From: Desulfomonile tiedjei
Lineage (GTDB): Bacteria > Desulfobacterota > Desulfomonilia > Desulfomonilales > Desulfomonilaceae
DNA length: 64,000 bases
Direction: 5' to 3'
Assembly: GCA_016212925.1 (NCBI GenBank)
Contig: JACRDF010000041.1
Span: 1 to 64,000 of the forward strand
Part shown: piece after piece, positions 1 to 9,589 of the stretch
Layout of the letters: each line of letters begins with the position of its first letter
Position numbering within the stretch: the stretch's first letter is position 1
Position numbers and translations under genes: made by a program
The notes under the pieces: generated by a model
The model's database searches: none
Told to the model about the DNA's origin: nothing
What the model saw: the letters and a program-made list of their open reading frames with translations, nothing else

Positions 1-173
1 CACGTCCATGCGGTGAAAGCGGGGCCTTTCCTGAAATGATGAAGGAAATGGAGGGGCGTTTGTCACCCGAGCGCCTGGCCCTGCTCAGAAGAACCCTAAA
101 GGTTCGCGGTCTGATTGGCAAGGTGTCGGACGTGGCCGAATTGGTTCACGAAATGAGAGAACAAGGTGCCTGA
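1..173 (+). CDS. C-terminal part of a probable VapB-type antitoxin (partial)
   Basis: An open frame enters from the left edge and stops with TGA at 171-173, giving the last 56 or so residues of a protein ending in VAELVHEMREQGA. Its stop overlaps the start of the PIN-domain toxin gene by 8 nt, the usual arrangement of an antitoxin translated just ahead of its toxin. The N-terminal DNA-binding part lies outside the window, so the antitoxin family cannot be named. The role is inferred from position; the fragment has no diagnostic motif. Confidence 0.5.
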   Translation, partial: RPCGESGAFPEMMKEMEGRLSPERLALLRRTLKVRGLIGKVSDVAELVHEMREQGA

Positions 174-720
174 ACAGTACGTCGTAGACGCCTCTGTAGC
201 CGCAAAATGGTTTCTTAACGACGAAACATCTGTGCAAAAAGCGACCGATTATCTTGTGCGGCTTCTTGCCGACGAAATACTATTGCACGCGCCTACGCTC
301 TTGCGATACGAATTTGGAAACATCCTCACACGGGCGCAACGGCAGGATGGACGACCAATCGATCACGAACGATCCTTGGAAGCCCTGGAGATTTTTCACG
401 AGTATCCAATAACCTACCACGAGCTTGGCAAACAGGCCTTTCTCGAAACTCTGACCTTCGCGAACCAGTTGAAGTGCTCCTTTCAGGATTCATCCTATCT
501 CTGGCTGGCAAGATCTCTCAACTGTCGCCTTCTCACTGCCGATATAAGATTTGTCCAAAATATTCCACCGGACATTTTACGGGCACACATTCAATCCCTG
601 GGACAATGGGCTTACTTGCGTTTAATCCCCGCTTCTCAACCACTTATCCGCTGTCAGTTCCTGCAAGTCCTGGAAGTACCGCTCGTGAGGGTCAGGCCCC
701 GTCGCCTCCTCCTGCACTAG
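166..720 (+). CDS. vapC: VapC-type PIN-domain ribonuclease toxin
   Basis: PIN-domain endoribonuclease, the toxin of a type II TA pair. The four acidic metal-binding positions are visible: D8 (in VVDAS), E49 (LRYEFGN), D108 (FQDSSY) and D126 (LLTADIRF). The GTG start at 166 overlaps the upstream antitoxin end by 8 nt, implying coupled translation. PIN toxins normally end near residue 140. Here the frame runs on to 184 residues with a basic, unconserved tail that overlaps the convergent gene at 622-999 by about 100 nt, so the natural stop has probably been lost. Core fold and residues look intact; activity is not certain. Confidence 0.8.
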   Translation: MPEQYVVDASVAAKWFLNDETSVQKATDYLVRLLADEILLHAPTLLRYEFGNILTRAQRQDGRPIDHERSLEALEIFHEYPITYHELGKQAFLETLTFANQLKCSFQDSSYLWLARSLNCRLLTADIRFVQNIPPDILRAHIQSLGQWAYLRLIPASQPLIRCQFLQVLEVPLVRVRPRRLLLH

Positions 721-999
721 AATTCGCATATGCTCCATCAGCACGGAGGCTATAGCGTGGATCGCCTCATGCCTGTCCAGTCCTTCGGCAACGAGCCTTT
801 CTAGAGCGTCCCGGGCAGGCTCTATCCCTTCGGCTAGTTGGTTTTCCACAACCACGTGAATCATTGCATGGACTTCCGGCCTTGGAATTGTTGCCTCTAT
901 TGGCCTATGGTGAGCCGTGACAAGGGCGATCTGCTCGGGTTCTTCCAGCGCCAGCCACTCGTCCGTGGGCGGCTGAGTCATCGGGTCGTATTTCATCAT
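622..999 (-). CDS. DUF1841-like protein of unknown function
   Basis: A 125-residue acidic protein resembling the DUF1841 / SEC-C-associated group: an HAMIHVVVENQLAEG segment is followed by GLDRHEAIHAIASVL, two His-containing helices typical of that family. Function unknown; no signal peptide or membrane segment. The start at 999 (MMKYDPM) has GAGG about 9 nt upstream; a start at 1014 is also possible. The gene is convergent with vapC and shares about 100 nt with its unusual 3' extension. It lies just downstream of the alkylsulfatase-like gene on the same strand but need not belong to that operon. Confidence 0.6.
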   Translation of the reverse strand: MMKYDPMTQPPTDEWLALEEPEQIALVTAHHRPIEATIPRPEVHAMIHVVVENQLAEGIEPARDALERLVAEGLDRHEAIHAIASVLMEHMRILVQEEATGPDPHERYFQDLQELTADKWLRSGD

Positions 1000-1034
1000 G
1001 TCGGCAGACCTCATTGTTCAAATGTGAACAGGTA

Positions 1035-3023
1035 TCAATGACTCGATATGGCTTCGTGGGTTGCGATGGGAAAAGAAAATTCGAAACGGTCAAGAAGACC
1101 GAAAAGCTCTTGGAGCTTTGCGGTGTCACCGCTGACGCTCATTTCCCCTTCCATAACCAATTGGGCCGCGGTGGCGGTGCGGGCGAAGATCTTGTTCCAA
1201 GCGTCCCTGGTAAGGGTCATTGTCGCGTCAGCCTTTGGATCGGAACCGTCACGGTAGTTGAGCACCGCGTTCTGGAGAGTCATGACATAGTTATTCTTGG
1301 TGTCGGTGAATTCCCAGTTGAGGACAATGCGTTTGCCAAAGGCTTTCGGTCCGTTGAGCGCCATGCCGAGGAAATCGAAGAATTGTTCAGTGGGTATGTC
1401 TGCTATCAGGCCACGACCTGCACTTGAGCCCGTGCCGACGATCAGCCCCTTCTTGAGGCCCTGGTTCAATTCCTGGGCCGCGGTGAGATATGCGTTTCGC
1501 CATGTGGCGTTCTCCGTCTGATAGCCGAGTTGGGTCTGAGCTGCCGCGGCCAGCTTTCGCGCCTTCATGTTTTCGGGCTCGGCCCAGACTACGTAATCGA
1601 GAACTTGTGCTACCCAACGGTAATCCCCCTTGTCGTACGCCTGCTGGGCCTTGGTTATTACAGCATCGGCGCCGCCCATGTACTCCACCATGCGCTTACC
1701 GGTTTCTCTGGGTGGCAGCGGGTCCAGGTGCGCGGGGTTCGCGTCGTACCAGCCGACGTAAAGGCTGTAAATCCCCTGAACGTCGTGCTTGATGTGGCCA
1801 TAGTAGGGCCTCAGATACCATTTTTCCGCCAGACCGGGTGGTAGCTCGATCTTGTCCGCTATTTCGCCTGGAGTATAGCCGTGATTCATAAGGCGGAGGG
1901 TCTGGTCGTGGACGTATTTCAATGCGTCACGTTGGGTTTCCAGATATTCCTTCACGTGATCCTTGCCAAACCGAGGCCAATTGTGGCCCGCGATGATTGT
2001 CTCGGTGTCCTGGAATTGAAGCGCTCGATTCACCGACTCGGCCCACTGGGTGGCTTCACGGGTCCTGGCCCCGCGGATTGTGTAGATGTTGTGCAGTGAG
2101 TGAGCGCAGTTGTCAGCTATGTAGAGTGTCTTCTTTTGGGGCAGATACACCTGCATGTTTACGGGCGCTTCGCCAGGGGCATTCTGGAACACCAGCTCCA
2201 CGCCGTCCAAGTCCATGGTGCTCCCCTGCTCGTCAATCAAATCGGTCGGAGCTATCAAGCTGGCGGTACCGGCCTCCGCGGTCTTGAGCAATCCCGCATC
2301 CACTTGGCCTTTGGGGTTCTTTTCCAAAAGATTGCCGTACATGTACATGGATCGCCGCCCCATTGCCGGGCCGACCATTAGGTTTTCGCTCAGAGCAGCC
2401 TTCACGAACCCCTTCGGAGCGATGATCCTGGTTTTGCCGCTCTTTACGTCTTCATCGGAGGTCACACCTTTGACTCCGCCGAAGTGGTCGATATGGGAGT
2501 GCGAGTAGATGACCGCGTTTATCGGCTTTTTACCCAGGTGGCGGAAAACCAGCTCGATGTTGTTCTTTGCGTTTTCTATGCTGATATGCGGATCAATGAC
2601 TATGTAGCCTGTTCGGCCTTCGATGATCGTCATGTTGGACGCAGACTGGCTGCGCACCTGGTACACGCCGTCGGTCACCTTGAATAGGCCGTGGAGTGCG
2701 TTGATGACTGCGTGGCGCCAGAGGCTTGGGTTCACTGTCGGCGGTGCATCACCCTTCAGAAACGCATCATATTCCGCGTTGCTCCATATGACGTTGCCTT
2801 GAGCGTCCTTCAGTACGAGGTCCTGGTCAGTGGCGATAAACCCTCTTGTCGCGAACTTGAAATCTTCCTGGTCCGCCCATTTCAGGTTAGGGTTCTGGTA
2901 CAGGCCTTGGTTGGCTTTCTTTGTGAAATCCGTGCAATCATCCGCACAAGCCTGCCCGCGGAAGTTGCCTGAGGTGACAAGAAGAACAGCGGCAAGAATC
3001 CAAAAAATGGCTCTCAATTTCAT
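1035..3023 (-). CDS. Secreted alkylsulfatase-like metallo-beta-lactamase-fold hydrolase (SdsA/BDS1 family)
   Basis: Related to SdsA1/BDS1 alkylsulfatases, which hydrolyse primary alkyl sulfate esters such as dodecyl sulfate to alcohol and sulfate. An N-terminal hydrophobic signal (MKLRAIFWILAAVLLV) predicts export. The zinc-binding HSHIDHFGG motif of the metallo-beta-lactamase fold lies about 170 residues in, with a later AGHNWPRFG ligand segment. The C-terminal third (HLDPLPP onward) fits the dimerisation and SCP2-like domains of the family. The 662-residue length is normal. The start at 3023 has GGAAAGGAG six nt upstream, better than the longer frame from 3086. A small secreted protein is encoded 63 nt upstream and may be cotranscribed. 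Substrate inferred from family. Confidence 0.85.
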   Translation of the reverse strand: MKLRAIFWILAAVLLVTSGNFRGQACADDCTDFTKKANQGLYQNPNLKWADQEDFKFATRGFIATDQDLVLKDAQGNVIWSNAEYDAFLKGDAPPTVNPSLWRHAVINALHGLFKVTDGVYQVRSQSASNMTIIEGRTGYIVIDPHISIENAKNNIELVFRHLGKKPINAVIYSHSHIDHFGGVKGVTSDEDVKSGKTRIIAPKGFVKAALSENLMVGPAMGRRSMYMYGNLLEKNPKGQVDAGLLKTAEAGTASLIAPTDLIDEQGSTMDLDGVELVFQNAPGEAPVNMQVYLPQKKTLYIADNCAHSLHNIYTIRGARTREATQWAESVNRALQFQDTETIIAGHNWPRFGKDHVKEYLETQRDALKYVHDQTLRLMNHGYTPGEIADKIELPPGLAEKWYLRPYYGHIKHDVQGIYSLYVGWYDANPAHLDPLPPRETGKRMVEYMGGADAVITKAQQAYDKGDYRWVAQVLDYVVWAEPENMKARKLAAAAQTQLGYQTENATWRNAYLTAAQELNQGLKKGLIVGTGSSAGRGLIADIPTEQFFDFLGMALNGPKAFGKRIVLNWEFTDTKNNYVMTLQNAVLNYRDGSDPKADATMTLTRDAWNKIFARTATAAQLVMEGEMSVSGDTAKLQELFGLLDRFEFSFPIATHEAISSH

Positions 3024-3086
3024 CGGACTCCTTTCCATATGTCGTTGCCTCTCGGTCCGTATGTGGCCGTCAGACGGCCCGGCCAA

Positions 3087-3503
3087 TCACTCTGACCGGG
3101 TGGCGGTATAGTTTTCGCATCTTTCCAGAAGGGCGCTTCTGAGCTTCAGCCTTTTATCGACAATGTCGGCAAGCTTAGAGTCGGCCGAGTCGGCCGCGGC
3201 GACTTGCTCAGTGTACTTGGCGTAATCCGCTGCCAGGGCCAGGAGAGCATCGTCGTCACGGCCTTTCAGAGCGGCCTTCAGCTCCGCCTGAGCCTCAGCG
3301 TACCTTTCTTCCCGCCGTTCTTTCTCCGCGATCGAACGTGCTGCATCTATTTTTGCAATGTATGTTTCTACTGCCTTACATTCCAGGCGGGGCAATTCCC
3401 GGCCTGATGGTTTTCCCGGCCCGCCGGATTGCTGAGCGTGACCAAATGGCGCCATCCCAAGACAGACGGCCCCGACAATTACCCAGATTGCCAGTCTATT
3501 CAT
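3087..3503 (-). CDS. Small secreted alpha-helical protein, unknown function
   Basis: 138 residues with a clear signal peptide (MNRLAIWVIVGAVCLGMAPF, cleavage probably after GHA). The mature part is charged and helical, rich in Ala, Glu, Lys and Arg (AEKERREERYAEAQAELKAAL), with a possible disulfide pair (Cys near residues 42 and 129). No family recognised. It precedes the alkylsulfatase-like gene by 63 nt on the same strand, so both products may be exported from one transcript; a chaperone or accessory role would be speculation. Confidence 0.65.
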   Translation of the reverse strand: MNRLAIWVIVGAVCLGMAPFGHAQQSGGPGKPSGRELPRLECKAVETYIAKIDAARSIAEKERREERYAEAQAELKAALKGRDDDALLALAADYAKYTEQVAAADSADSKLADIVDKRLKLRSALLERCENYTATRSE

Positions 3504-3609
3504 GACAATTCCTCACGAATGCTTAAACCCTTCTACGAATGTACAACGACACGTTCAACTCACAGGAAGCCCTTGTTGTATAAAAACGGTCGATCCGAAT
3601 CTTCGCGTT

Positions 3610-6600
3610 TCATTTTGCGCCGCGTCTCTTGAACTTCTGCATGAGCACGTACATCGGTGGCGTGAAGAACACCCCCAGCATGGTGACTCCCAACATTCCG
3701 AAGCACACGGCGGTCCCTACCGCTTGCCGACTGGCAGCGCCCGCGCCGGTAGCGATCACCAGCGGGGTGACGCCTATAATAAAGGCGAAAGATGTCATGA
3801 TGATCGCTCTAAAACGGAGCTTGGCTCCTTCGACCGCAGCTTCCAGCGGCGACTTGCCTTGAGCCTGTTTTTCTCGCGCGAATTCCACCACCAGGATCGC
3901 GTTCTTGGCCGACAACCCGACAAGGAGCACAAGGCCGACTTGCGTATAGAGACTGTTATCCAGTCCACGTAAAGCCAGCCCTACGACCGCGCCCAATACC
4001 GCGAGCGGCACTATTGCGACAACGGCTATCGGGTCGATCCAGCTCTCGTACTGGGCCGCGAGAATCATTACGACTATGAGGACGGCCAAGGCAAAAACCA
4101 TGTACACCTGACCGGTGACTTTTTTCTGCTGGTACGCCACCCCTGTCCATTCATAGCCCGTGCCGGGAGGAAGTGTTTCACCGGCCAGATCCTCCATAGC
4201 CTTTATCACTTGTCCGGAACTCACACCAGGAGCGCTCTCACCGATGACGCGAATGGCCGGAAACATGTTGTACCGGTCGATCCGCAGGGGACCGGACGAA
4301 TAATCCAGCTTCACCAGCGTGCCTATGGGGACCATGTTACCATCCTGGTTTTTAACCTGGAGGTTGTTTATGTCTGCGGTTTTGGCTCGGTGAGCTGCGT
4401 CCGCCTGGACGGTGACATGCCAAGTGCGGCCGAATTCGTTGAAGTCGTTGACGTACGTCGATCCCAGGTACGCTTGCAGGGTGTCGAATACCGATTGCAG
4501 CGGGACCTTGAGATTGAGCGCTTTGGTCCGGTCCACATCGGCGAAAATGGCCGGTGTCGTCGCCCGGAATGTCGAGTTCACCGTGCGCAATTCATTTCGG
4601 GCCGAGCCCTCTTTCACCAACTCGTCTGCTGCTTGAGCCAGTTTCACAAGGCCGACGCCGGCTCTATCTTCCAGCCACATTTCGCTGCCTGCGCTTTGGC
4701 CGAGACCTACGATAGGGGGCAAGGAGAACGGGAATACCACACCGTCCTGAATGTGGGAAAATTTCTCAGCCAACTCCGACATAATCACTTGTTTAGAGCG
4801 CCCTTTCTTAAGGCGGTCGTCCCATGGTTCCAGGGCAGCGAAGCCGCATCCGAGTGTGGGGCCGGTCCCGTCCAGGATGGAGTTGCCGGGTGTGACGGAG
4901 AAATGGGCAACTCCATCCGTGGATTTGAGAATATCCATCACCCGTTGCATTGTAGCGTCGGTCCGCTGCAGAGACGCGCCGTCCGGGAGCTGTGCGTTCA
5001 ACAGGATGAGACCGTCGTCCTCGTCCGGCAGAAATCCGGCGGGGACTTGGGTGAATGCGTAGTACGTAAGGCCTATGGCGGCAAGCCAGATTACGACCAT
5101 GAGCGGCACATTCTTCACAAGAAACGACACAACTTCAGTGTACCCATGCGTGATTCTGTCGAATACCTTGTCGAACCCCCTGTAGAATGCATTTTTCTCT
5201 CCGTGATGCGGCCGCAGCCACACCGAGCACTGCACCGGTTTGAGCGTCATGGCGTTTATCGCACTGAGCAGCGTAGTAAACGCTATGGTCAACGAGAACT
5301 GGCGGTAGAGTTGGCCCGAGATCCCTCCCAGAAAGGCCGCGGGGATAAAAACGGCCATGAGGACTAAAGTGATCCCTATAATAGCGCCGGTAATTTCGTT
5401 CATAGCTTTAATAGATGCTTCTTTGGCTCCCAAGCCATACTGAGCCATGTTGCGGTCAACGTTCTCCACCACCACAATGGCGTCATCCACCACAATTCCG
5501 ATAGCCAGCACCACGCCGAACAGAGTGAGCATGTTAATGGAAAAGCCCATCAGGTACATGATCGCGAACGCTCCGACTATCGAGACGGGGACGGTCGTGG
5601 CAGGCACCAGGGTGGCTCGCCAATCCTGGAGAAAAATAAAAACCACGATGAATACAAGGATGAATGCCTCAATCAGAGTTATGACAACCTCACGAATTGA
5701 GGCCCGGACGAAGTCTGAACTCTCGTAAACGAGCCGGTAATCGACACCCTTGGGAAAGTCCTTTTTCAGCTGGTCCATGGTCCGGTGGACCTCGTCCGCA
5801 ACGTCCAGGGCGTTAGAACCGGGAGTCTGGTATACGATAAGCGTCACCGCGGGCGATCCGTTGTAATACGATCGGGTATCGTAGCTCTTCGCGCCCAGCT
5901 CCACGCGGCCTACATCTTTCATCCGGACTACGCTGCCGTCCTTGCCGGTCTTCACGATAATGTCTTCAAACTGGCGGACGTCGGTCAGACGGCCGAGGGT
6001 GTTGATCGTAAGATCGTATTTCTGTCCCTTCGGCGCGGGTTCCTGGCCTAGGCGGCCGGCCGCGACCTGAACGTTTTGGCTTTTGAGAGCATTGACAATG
6101 TCGTTGGTGGTGAGACTGTTGTACTGGAGCCTGTTGGGGTTGAGCCAAAACCGCATGCTGTAGTCTTTTGTAGGAAACATCACCACATCGCCGACCCCGT
6201 GGAGACGACTTATTTGGTCCTTGATGGTCGTGGTGACGTAGTTGGTCAGAAAAAGATCGTCGTACGAGCCGTCGGGAGAATAGAGAGACAGCACGGTAAC
6301 GAAAGACGTAGAGGCTTTCTTGGTGATGACGCCTTGACGCTGGACCTCATCCGGCAGTGACGCCATGGCCCAGTTCACGCGGTTCTGCACCAGCACGGTA
6401 GCCATATCGATGTCGGTGCCCAGTTCAAAGGTTATTCGCAGAGTGTAAGACCCGTCGCGGGCGCTGGTGCTCTGCATGTAAATCATGTTTTCAACGCCGT
6501 TGACTTGCTGTTCGATGGGCGCTGCTACAGTGTCCGCCACAACTTTGGGATCCGCGCCCGGATACGAGGCCGTTACCTGGACCATAGGCGGGGCTATTTG

Positions 6601-6729
6601 CGGAAATTGCGAAACAGGCAAGGAAAAGATGGCAACCCCACCCGCAACCATGATCAACAGCGAGATCACGGAGGCGAGAATGGGCCGATCGATAAAGAAA
6701 CGGCTGAACATCCCTGTACCCCCGTTCAT
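3610..6729 (-). CDS. RND multidrug efflux permease, HAE1 (AcrB/MexB) family
   Basis: Inner-membrane, proton-driven trimeric pump subunit of a tripartite efflux system. The length (1039 residues), the FSRFFIDRPILA N-terminus, TM4 with the paired acidic residues (AIGIVVDDAIVVVENV) and the TM10 lysine segment (GLSAKNAILVVEFA) are all typical of HAE1. Its ATG overlaps the TGA of the upstream adaptor gene (ATGA at 6726-6729), indicating a translationally coupled operon. An internal ATG at 6711 preceded by GGGGG is an equally good start and gives the canonical MFSRFF terminus. No outer-membrane TolC-like gene is adjacent. Substrate unknown. Confidence 0.95.
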   Translation of the reverse strand: MNGGTGMFSRFFIDRPILASVISLLIMVAGGVAIFSLPVSQFPQIAPPMVQVTASYPGADPKVVADTVAAPIEQQVNGVENMIYMQSTSARDGSYTLRITFELGTDIDMATVLVQNRVNWAMASLPDEVQRQGVITKKASTSFVTVLSLYSPDGSYDDLFLTNYVTTTIKDQISRLHGVGDVVMFPTKDYSMRFWLNPNRLQYNSLTTNDIVNALKSQNVQVAAGRLGQEPAPKGQKYDLTINTLGRLTDVRQFEDIIVKTGKDGSVVRMKDVGRVELGAKSYDTRSYYNGSPAVTLIVYQTPGSNALDVADEVHRTMDQLKKDFPKGVDYRLVYESSDFVRASIREVVITLIEAFILVFIVVFIFLQDWRATLVPATTVPVSIVGAFAIMYLMGFSINMLTLFGVVLAIGIVVDDAIVVVENVDRNMAQYGLGAKEASIKAMNEITGAIIGITLVLMAVFIPAAFLGGISGQLYRQFSLTIAFTTLLSAINAMTLKPVQCSVWLRPHHGEKNAFYRGFDKVFDRITHGYTEVVSFLVKNVPLMVVIWLAAIGLTYYAFTQVPAGFLPDEDDGLILLNAQLPDGASLQRTDATMQRVMDILKSTDGVAHFSVTPGNSILDGTGPTLGCGFAALEPWDDRLKKGRSKQVIMSELAEKFSHIQDGVVFPFSLPPIVGLGQSAGSEMWLEDRAGVGLVKLAQAADELVKEGSARNELRTVNSTFRATTPAIFADVDRTKALNLKVPLQSVFDTLQAYLGSTYVNDFNEFGRTWHVTVQADAAHRAKTADINNLQVKNQDGNMVPIGTLVKLDYSSGPLRIDRYNMFPAIRVIGESAPGVSSGQVIKAMEDLAGETLPPGTGYEWTGVAYQQKKVTGQVYMVFALAVLIVVMILAAQYESWIDPIAVVAIVPLAVLGAVVGLALRGLDNSLYTQVGLVLLVGLSAKNAILVVEFAREKQAQGKSPLEAAVEGAKLRFRAIIMTSFAFIIGVTPLVIATGAGAASRQAVGTAVCFGMLGVTMLGVFFTPPMYVLMQKFKRRGAK

Positions 6730-7910
6730 TTTTCCTGAGTCTTGCTTTGGACCGCTTTTTCGGATTTCGGAGCGCCGGCAGGGCTGAGTGTGGGGTTGAC
6801 CTTGGCGCCGGGCCTGGCTCGCTGGACCCCTGCAATGATCACGCGGTCCTTTGGCGTCAGGCCCTGCTCGACAACCCGCATCTCGCCGACCTGGTCTCCC
6901 ATCTTTATGCGCCTTTGCTGCACTATGTTCTCGTCATCTGCCACGAGCACATACTTGCCGCCCTGGTCAAATTGCACGGCAACATCCGGCACGAGAATGG
7001 CTGCGCGTTTCTCCACCGGGACACGAATTCTAACGAACATGCCCGCCATCAACAGGCCGTTAGGATTCGGGAAGATCCCTCGGACCTGGACAGTACCGGT
7101 GGACTGGTCTACCGTAGTCTCCGCAAAGTCGAAGTGTCCTTCGTGAGGGTACCCGGTCTCATCCGCGAGGCCGAGAAAGACAGGAATTTTGCTTAGAGCC
7201 TTCGAGGAGAGATCCGATTTCGTCTGGTCGAGCCGCCGCAATATCGGGAGAAGATCCAGCTCGCTCACACTGAAATACGCGTAGATCGGGTCATCGTTGA
7301 CCACTGTGGTCAAAAGGGTCTTCTCAGTGGCCCCAACGAGATTGCCCACATCAACCTTGTTCCGGCTGACTCTGCCGTTTATAGGAGAGGTGACTTGCGT
7401 CCATTCCAGGTCTAGCCTTGCCTTATCCCGGTCAGCATCGGCAAGTTCCACGTCGGCCACGGCCTTATCTCGCTCTGCGACTTTTTTCTCGAGTTTCAGC
7501 CCGCTGATGGCTTCTTTGCTCTCCAACTGCTGCGCAATCTGCACTTCGGTTTGAGCAAGCTTGGACTGCGCTTTTGCCGCGTCCAATTTACCGGTGGCCT
7601 CTTTAACGGAGGCTTCGTACTGCCTCGGATCTATGACAAACAATAGATCTCCTGCTTTGACTTTTGCTCGAGGCTCGAACGTCATCCTGGTCAGAAACCC
7701 GGGCACCCTGGCTCTGATTTCGACGGTTTGAAGCGCGGCAGTATTGCCGGTGTATTCCAGGAACTTGGTAACTTCCTGTCCCACTGGCTGGACCACTGTG
7801 ACCTCAGGCGGTTGCACGACCTTCTTGGCGGGCTGGTGCCCACAAGCCGAGAAAAGGCAGAAAGCGGCAATCATCAAAATGAGAATCGGATACCGATCCG
7901 GACAACGCAT
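6726..7910 (-). CDS. RND efflux periplasmic adaptor (AcrA/MexA-type membrane fusion protein)
   Basis: Adaptor linking the RND permease to an outer-membrane channel. From 7910 the protein has a short hydrophobic leader ending in LFSACGH, consistent with a lipoprotein. It is followed by the biotinyl-lipoyl half-motif (IRARVPGFLTRM), a long alpha-hairpin (Ala/Lys/Glu-rich, about residues 105-160), the second lipoyl half (SPINGRVSRNKVDVGNLV) and beta-barrel domains. The 394-residue length matches the family. A longer frame from 8045 adds a leader with no similarity to such proteins. First gene of the operon with the permease. Confidence 0.93.
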   Translation of the reverse strand: MRCPDRYPILILMIAAFCLFSACGHQPAKKVVQPPEVTVVQPVGQEVTKFLEYTGNTAALQTVEIRARVPGFLTRMTFEPRAKVKAGDLLFVIDPRQYEASVKEATGKLDAAKAQSKLAQTEVQIAQQLESKEAISGLKLEKKVAERDKAVADVELADADRDKARLDLEWTQVTSPINGRVSRNKVDVGNLVGATEKTLLTTVVNDDPIYAYFSVSELDLLPILRRLDQTKSDLSSKALSKIPVFLGLADETGYPHEGHFDFAETTVDQSTGTVQVRGIFPNPNGLLMAGMFVRIRVPVEKRAAILVPDVAVQFDQGGKYVLVADDENIVQQRRIKMGDQVGEMRVVEQGLTPKDRVIIAGVQRARPGAKVNPTLSPAGAPKSEKAVQSKTQEK

Positions 7911-8341
7911 CTGAAAAACCCCTTCGCTAGAACCCGGAAATGCCGTTAACACTTGCTCGTTGCAGATATCGACTTCGGGCCGGCCGGAAATTCCGCATGA
8001 AAGATGCAGGTTTTGCAGCCACCCCCCACCCCCGTCGGGAGCCACACGTTTAGCGCCTTCGGCCCTTTATTCGTTGATTTAGGAATCAAGCCTCGACCTT
8101 AAGAGGGATCATACCGCTGTGTCAAGGCAATTAATCATGCACATGGCGAAGCAATTGGTTTTAATAGGAGGCATGGCCCCGCGCCAAAAGGCAGAAACAC
8201 GGCCACTTTTACCCTTCGATAGAGAGACCGCTCTTTCACAATGCCCTTTTTGGGGAAGCCGGCACGCTCATCATGACATTTGCAGCAGGGTGGTCACTCG
8301 TACATTAACAGTGTTGATCCAATGGCAATGGCGGTTCACAA
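7911..8341. other. Intergenic region, no gene seen
   Basis: 430 nt between the adaptor gene and the glycosyltransferase, both on the minus strand. It should contain the RND operon promoter on the minus strand, but the only -35-like box (TTGACA near 8120) lacks a convincing -10 at the right distance. Short frames crossing it have no ribosome site and no recognisable protein. No repeat or stable terminator found. Confidence 0.5.
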
Positions 8342-9589
8342 CTATTTGCCAACGGAGCCGACCTCGCGTGAACGGGTCGCGGGATTCAACCCCGTGGGCT
8401 GGTAAAGGTGGTTCTCGTAGGTTGTCCCGCGCCATTGGAGAGCGTCCTTCATCAGGATCTTCTTGATCATGACCAGGAAGGTCCATGTTAGAAACAAGTT
8501 TCCCAGACACATCAATACGCAGTATCTTTTGGGGATGCCCAACTGCGAGCAAAACCAGGGAGGGATCACAAGGAGTTCCGCTGCAAAAATCAGAGGCAAT
8601 ACGAACCAGGTGTTGGGGAAGAGCCCTTGTGCGGCAGGCACGAACATATACAGCGCAAAAGCCGCAGCGAAAGGACTCATCAGAGTGTGGATGACCAGGT
8701 GCCGGACAACCGTGGTCACTTCGTAGTTCATGGATCCGCAGAGTATACGGGTCCACCCGTCCAGGGTCGCCTGGAACCCCTCGTACATTCGCGTCTGCAA
8801 TAAATGTCGACCGTTTAAAAAAAGCAGCCCCAGTCCTGACGCCTTAACCCTCTTCCCGATCCCGATGTCTTCCACGGCCAACCCCTTCACATCGTGATGG
8901 CCGCCGATTTTGTCGTAAGCGTCTCTGCTTATCAGGAAGAACATCCCGTTGGCAGAGGCCACGGGGCTGGCAGGATCATTTATTTGGGGCAAAGGAAACA
9001 GAATGGAGGACGCAACGGCAAATGCGGGCTGGAGCGCTTTCTCCCAAAATGACTTGAGTATGAATTTCGGGCTGAGAGTGACCATGCTCACTTGGTGCTT
9101 CAAGGCCGCCTGATAGCACTGTCGCAGCGCCGAACTGTGGAGGGTGCTGTCCGCATCGAGAAAGGCCAACCATTTGCCTGATGCATAGCCCACTCCAACG
9201 TCCAGAGCGTGGCACTTCCCTGTCCACCCCTGAGCCAGTTCCCTTACCGTGACGATTTTGAAATTGGATCTACCCCGGGCCAAGTCGGAAGCTATAGAGG
9301 CCGTGCGGTCTTCGGACCTGTCGTCGACCAGAATAAGTTCGTAGCGCGGATAATCCTGTTCCAATACCGACCGCACACATTCTTCTATCGTTGCTTGTTC
9401 GTTGTGAGCGGGGACTATTACGGAAATGAGTGGAAAATCTTCCGAGGAATCTTCGTTTCCTCCAGGCCGGATACCGGGGATCCATAGCAGGCTCTGCAGC
9501 AAGCCTCGCAGCCCCACGGCCCAAAAATAAATCTGGAAAAGCAGCACTGCAACCGCAACCGCGACAAGAGTATGGTCCAATAGAGTCAC
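8342..9589 (-). CDS. Membrane-bound family 2 glycosyltransferase (HpnB-like)
   Basis: GT-A fold glycosyltransferase with an N-terminal membrane helix (about residues 7-30), the VIVPAHNEQATIEECV nucleotide-sugar site, a DXD-type LDADS motif, a VEDIGIG catalytic acidic motif, and three to four C-terminal membrane helices (from about residue 295). This architecture resembles hopene-associated HpnB and CrtQ-like transferases acting on lipid or polyprenyl acceptors. 415 residues is normal. The start is GTG with a weak upstream site. No hopanoid genes are adjacent, so the acceptor is not known. Confidence 0.8.
   Translation of the reverse strand: MTLLDHTLVAVAVAVLLFQIYFWAVGLRGLLQSLLWIPGIRPGGNEDSSEDFPLISVIVPAHNEQATIEECVRSVLEQDYPRYELILVDDRSEDRTASIASDLARGRSNFKIVTVRELAQGWTGKCHALDVGVGYASGKWLAFLDADSTLHSSALRQCYQAALKHQVSMVTLSPKFILKSFWEKALQPAFAVASSILFPLPQINDPASPVASANGMFFLISRDAYDKIGGHHDVKGLAVEDIGIGKRVKASGLGLLFLNGRHLLQTRMYEGFQATLDGWTRILCGSMNYEVTTVVRHLVIHTLMSPFAAAFALYMFVPAAQGLFPNTWFVLPLIFAAELLVIPPWFCSQLGIPKRYCVLMCLGNLFLTWTFLVMIKKILMKDALQWRGTTYENHLYQPTGLNPATRSREVGSVGK

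Noticed and set aside
4210-5367. 385-residue plus-strand frame inside the RND permease gene
   Set aside because: It is an antisense shadow of a highly conserved gene, with no ribosome site and no family resemblance.
8100-8135. RND operon promoter on the minus strand (TTGACA near 8120)
   Set aside because: No acceptable -10 box at 16-18 bp; left as unproven.
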